Source of the DNA: Salininema proteolyticum
GTDB taxonomy: Bacteria > Actinomycetota > Actinomycetes > Mycobacteriales > Micromonosporaceae
Length of the DNA: 64,000 bases
NCBI RefSeq assembly: GCF_042685645.1
Contig: NZ_JBHUNX010000001.1
Span: forward strand, 620,001-684,000
Reading direction: 5' to 3'
Part shown: positions 63,329 to 64,000 of the stretch, in pieces
How positions within the stretch are numbered: position 1 is the first letter of the stretch
Layout: the number at the start of each line of letters is the position of its first letter
Made by a program: the position numbers and the translations under genes
The notes under the pieces: generated by a model
What the model was told of the DNA's origin: nothing
Database searches by the model: none
What the model saw: the letters and a program-made list of their open reading frames with translations, nothing else

Positions 63329-63835
63329 TCACGGCTTCGGAATCTGGAAGCCCGATTCGCGCAGTTCGTCGGCGAGGTCGCTCTCCGGATCGATCGGCCG
63401 AGCCGCGGTCATGACCACCCGGGTCTTCTCCGGTGTGACGACGGTGAGCTCGACCGAGTTCCACGGCATCTCGCGCGGTCCTTCGGTGCAGCCGGGGACC
63501 AGCTTCTCGCAGCGGTCCCGGATCTCCTCGATCTGGTCGGGCACGCACGCGAAGTTGACGCTGACAGCAGGGGCCTCGTCGGGCTGCTCGCCCGGCACTA
63601 GCAGCAAGTCCTGGAACGCCCACCGCCGCAGATGGGTCACCGCGCCGGGAATCGTGAAGATGTCGGCGAACCCCAGCCCTTCTAGCCAGAAGTCGCGGGA
63701 CGCCTCCAGGTCGGCGGTGGGGCTGAGGGCGAACATCGGCATTCCGTAGAACTGCCGGTAGATCTCGGGTGCCTTCGCGTCGAGGGCCGGCATCGGGACG
63801 GGGCTCTGGTATTCGGTCTCGTTGTTCTCTGTCAT
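63329..63835 (-). CDS. VOC-family protein, putative drug-binding
   Basis: A 168-residue protein with the VOC layout: MPMFALSPTADLEASRDFWLEGLGFADIF, then AFQDLLLVPGEQ and a C-terminal VELTVVTPEKTRVVMTAA. No metal triad is obvious, as in bleomycin-resistance-like binders. It is the first gene after a MerR-type promoter and probably induced by the ligand of the TipAS regulator. Confidence 0.82.
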   Translation of the reverse strand: MTENNETEYQSPVPMPALDAKAPEIYRQFYGMPMFALSPTADLEASRDFWLEGLGFADIFTIPGAVTHLRRWAFQDLLLVPGEQPDEAPAVSVNFACVPDQIEEIRDRCEKLVPGCTEGPREMPWNSVELTVVTPEKTRVVMTAARPIDPESDLADELRESGFQIPKP

Positions 63836-63842
63836 GCCCCGA

Positions 63843-63873
63843 ATCTTCTTCCCTCACGCCGCGTGAGGGTCAA
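63843..63873 (-). promoter_or_regulatory. MerR-type promoter with 19-bp spacer and operator
   Basis: On the minus strand TTGACC (63873-63868) and GAAGAT (63848-63843) are separated by 19 bases, the stretched spacing that MerR activators correct. A near-perfect palindrome CCCTCACGC-C-GCGTGAGGG (63851-63869) fills the spacer. It lies just upstream of the VOC start and should be controlled by the encoded MerR-TipAS protein. Confidence 0.85.
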
Positions 63874-64000
63874 GTCCGTTATGACGGACGTCACTCCCGG
63901 GTTCGTCCCGAGGGGACTGGGGGCGAGACGTCGATGTTTGACATCGCCGCGTTCCCTGAATAGTCTTGCATTCATCTGGAAATTACTATCTATAAATGTC

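Overview
The window is a high-GC, densely packed actinobacterial chromosome segment. GTG starts, ATGA and TGATG overlaps, a mycothiol gene (mshB) and actinobacterial-type regulators and succinate dehydrogenase all point to Actinomycetota. A member of Glycomycetales or a relative is plausible, but the genus cannot be fixed from sequence alone. Most of the DNA looks vertically inherited. One stretch, about 6.6-13.5 kb, is markedly AT-richer and carries insertion sequences, so it looks acquired.

0-6.6 kb: a compact class II lanthipeptide locus. It holds a 67-aa precursor whose last 20 residues are almost identical to actagardine and michiganin, one LanM synthetase, and a three-gene ABC transporter of the self-immunity (LanFEG) type. 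A sensor kinase fragment runs off the left edge. No dedicated peptidase-exporter, leader protease or flavin oxidase is present.

6.6-13.5 kb: an AT-rich island with a small helical protein, a large WXG100-like protein and a lipoprotein, consistent with a type VII secretion cargo module. An IS5-type element sits at its end (13-bp terminal repeats, CAG duplication), and a complete IS21-type element (istA/istB) lies nested inside it. A 57-codon reading frame that overlaps the lipoprotein stop can be rejoined across the insertion.

13.6-24.7 kb: poorly characterised helical, membrane and beta-propeller proteins, a MutT-like Nudix hydrolase, and a minus-strand operon of LytS-type kinase, LytTR regulator, DUF485-like protein and sodium:solute symporter. 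That operon ends in a membrane protein, a VOC protein and a SnoaL-like protein, two of which lack in-frame stops. A Tat-exported LD-carboxypeptidase lies divergently.

24.7-35.5 kb: glycine/serine/threonine metabolism. A tandem glycine riboswitch precedes gcvH-glyA-sdaA, and tdh-kbl follows with a LysR regulator. Next come a modified-DNA reader candidate (SeqA-N-like, RAMA and alkyltransferase-like regions) and a second symporter plus DUF485 pair.

36-46.5 kb: a patchwork of small accessory operons. It includes nucleotidyltransferase and acetyltransferases, AraC/GyrI-like regulator, ArsR with SRPBCC, ArsR with an MFS exporter, DUF1801, a translationally coupled 30-aa ORF and a RibD/DHFR-like reductase.

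46.7-64 kb: mostly housekeeping and envelope functions: ychF, a secreted M14 carboxypeptidase, a TPR-like protein beside a degenerate M48-like membrane protein, a vWA lipoprotein, sdhCAB and mshB. An SDR/TetR pair with twin operators, a GT4 glycosyltransferase, and a MerR-TipAS regulator with a VOC protein behind a classic 19-bp-spacer promoter complete the window.
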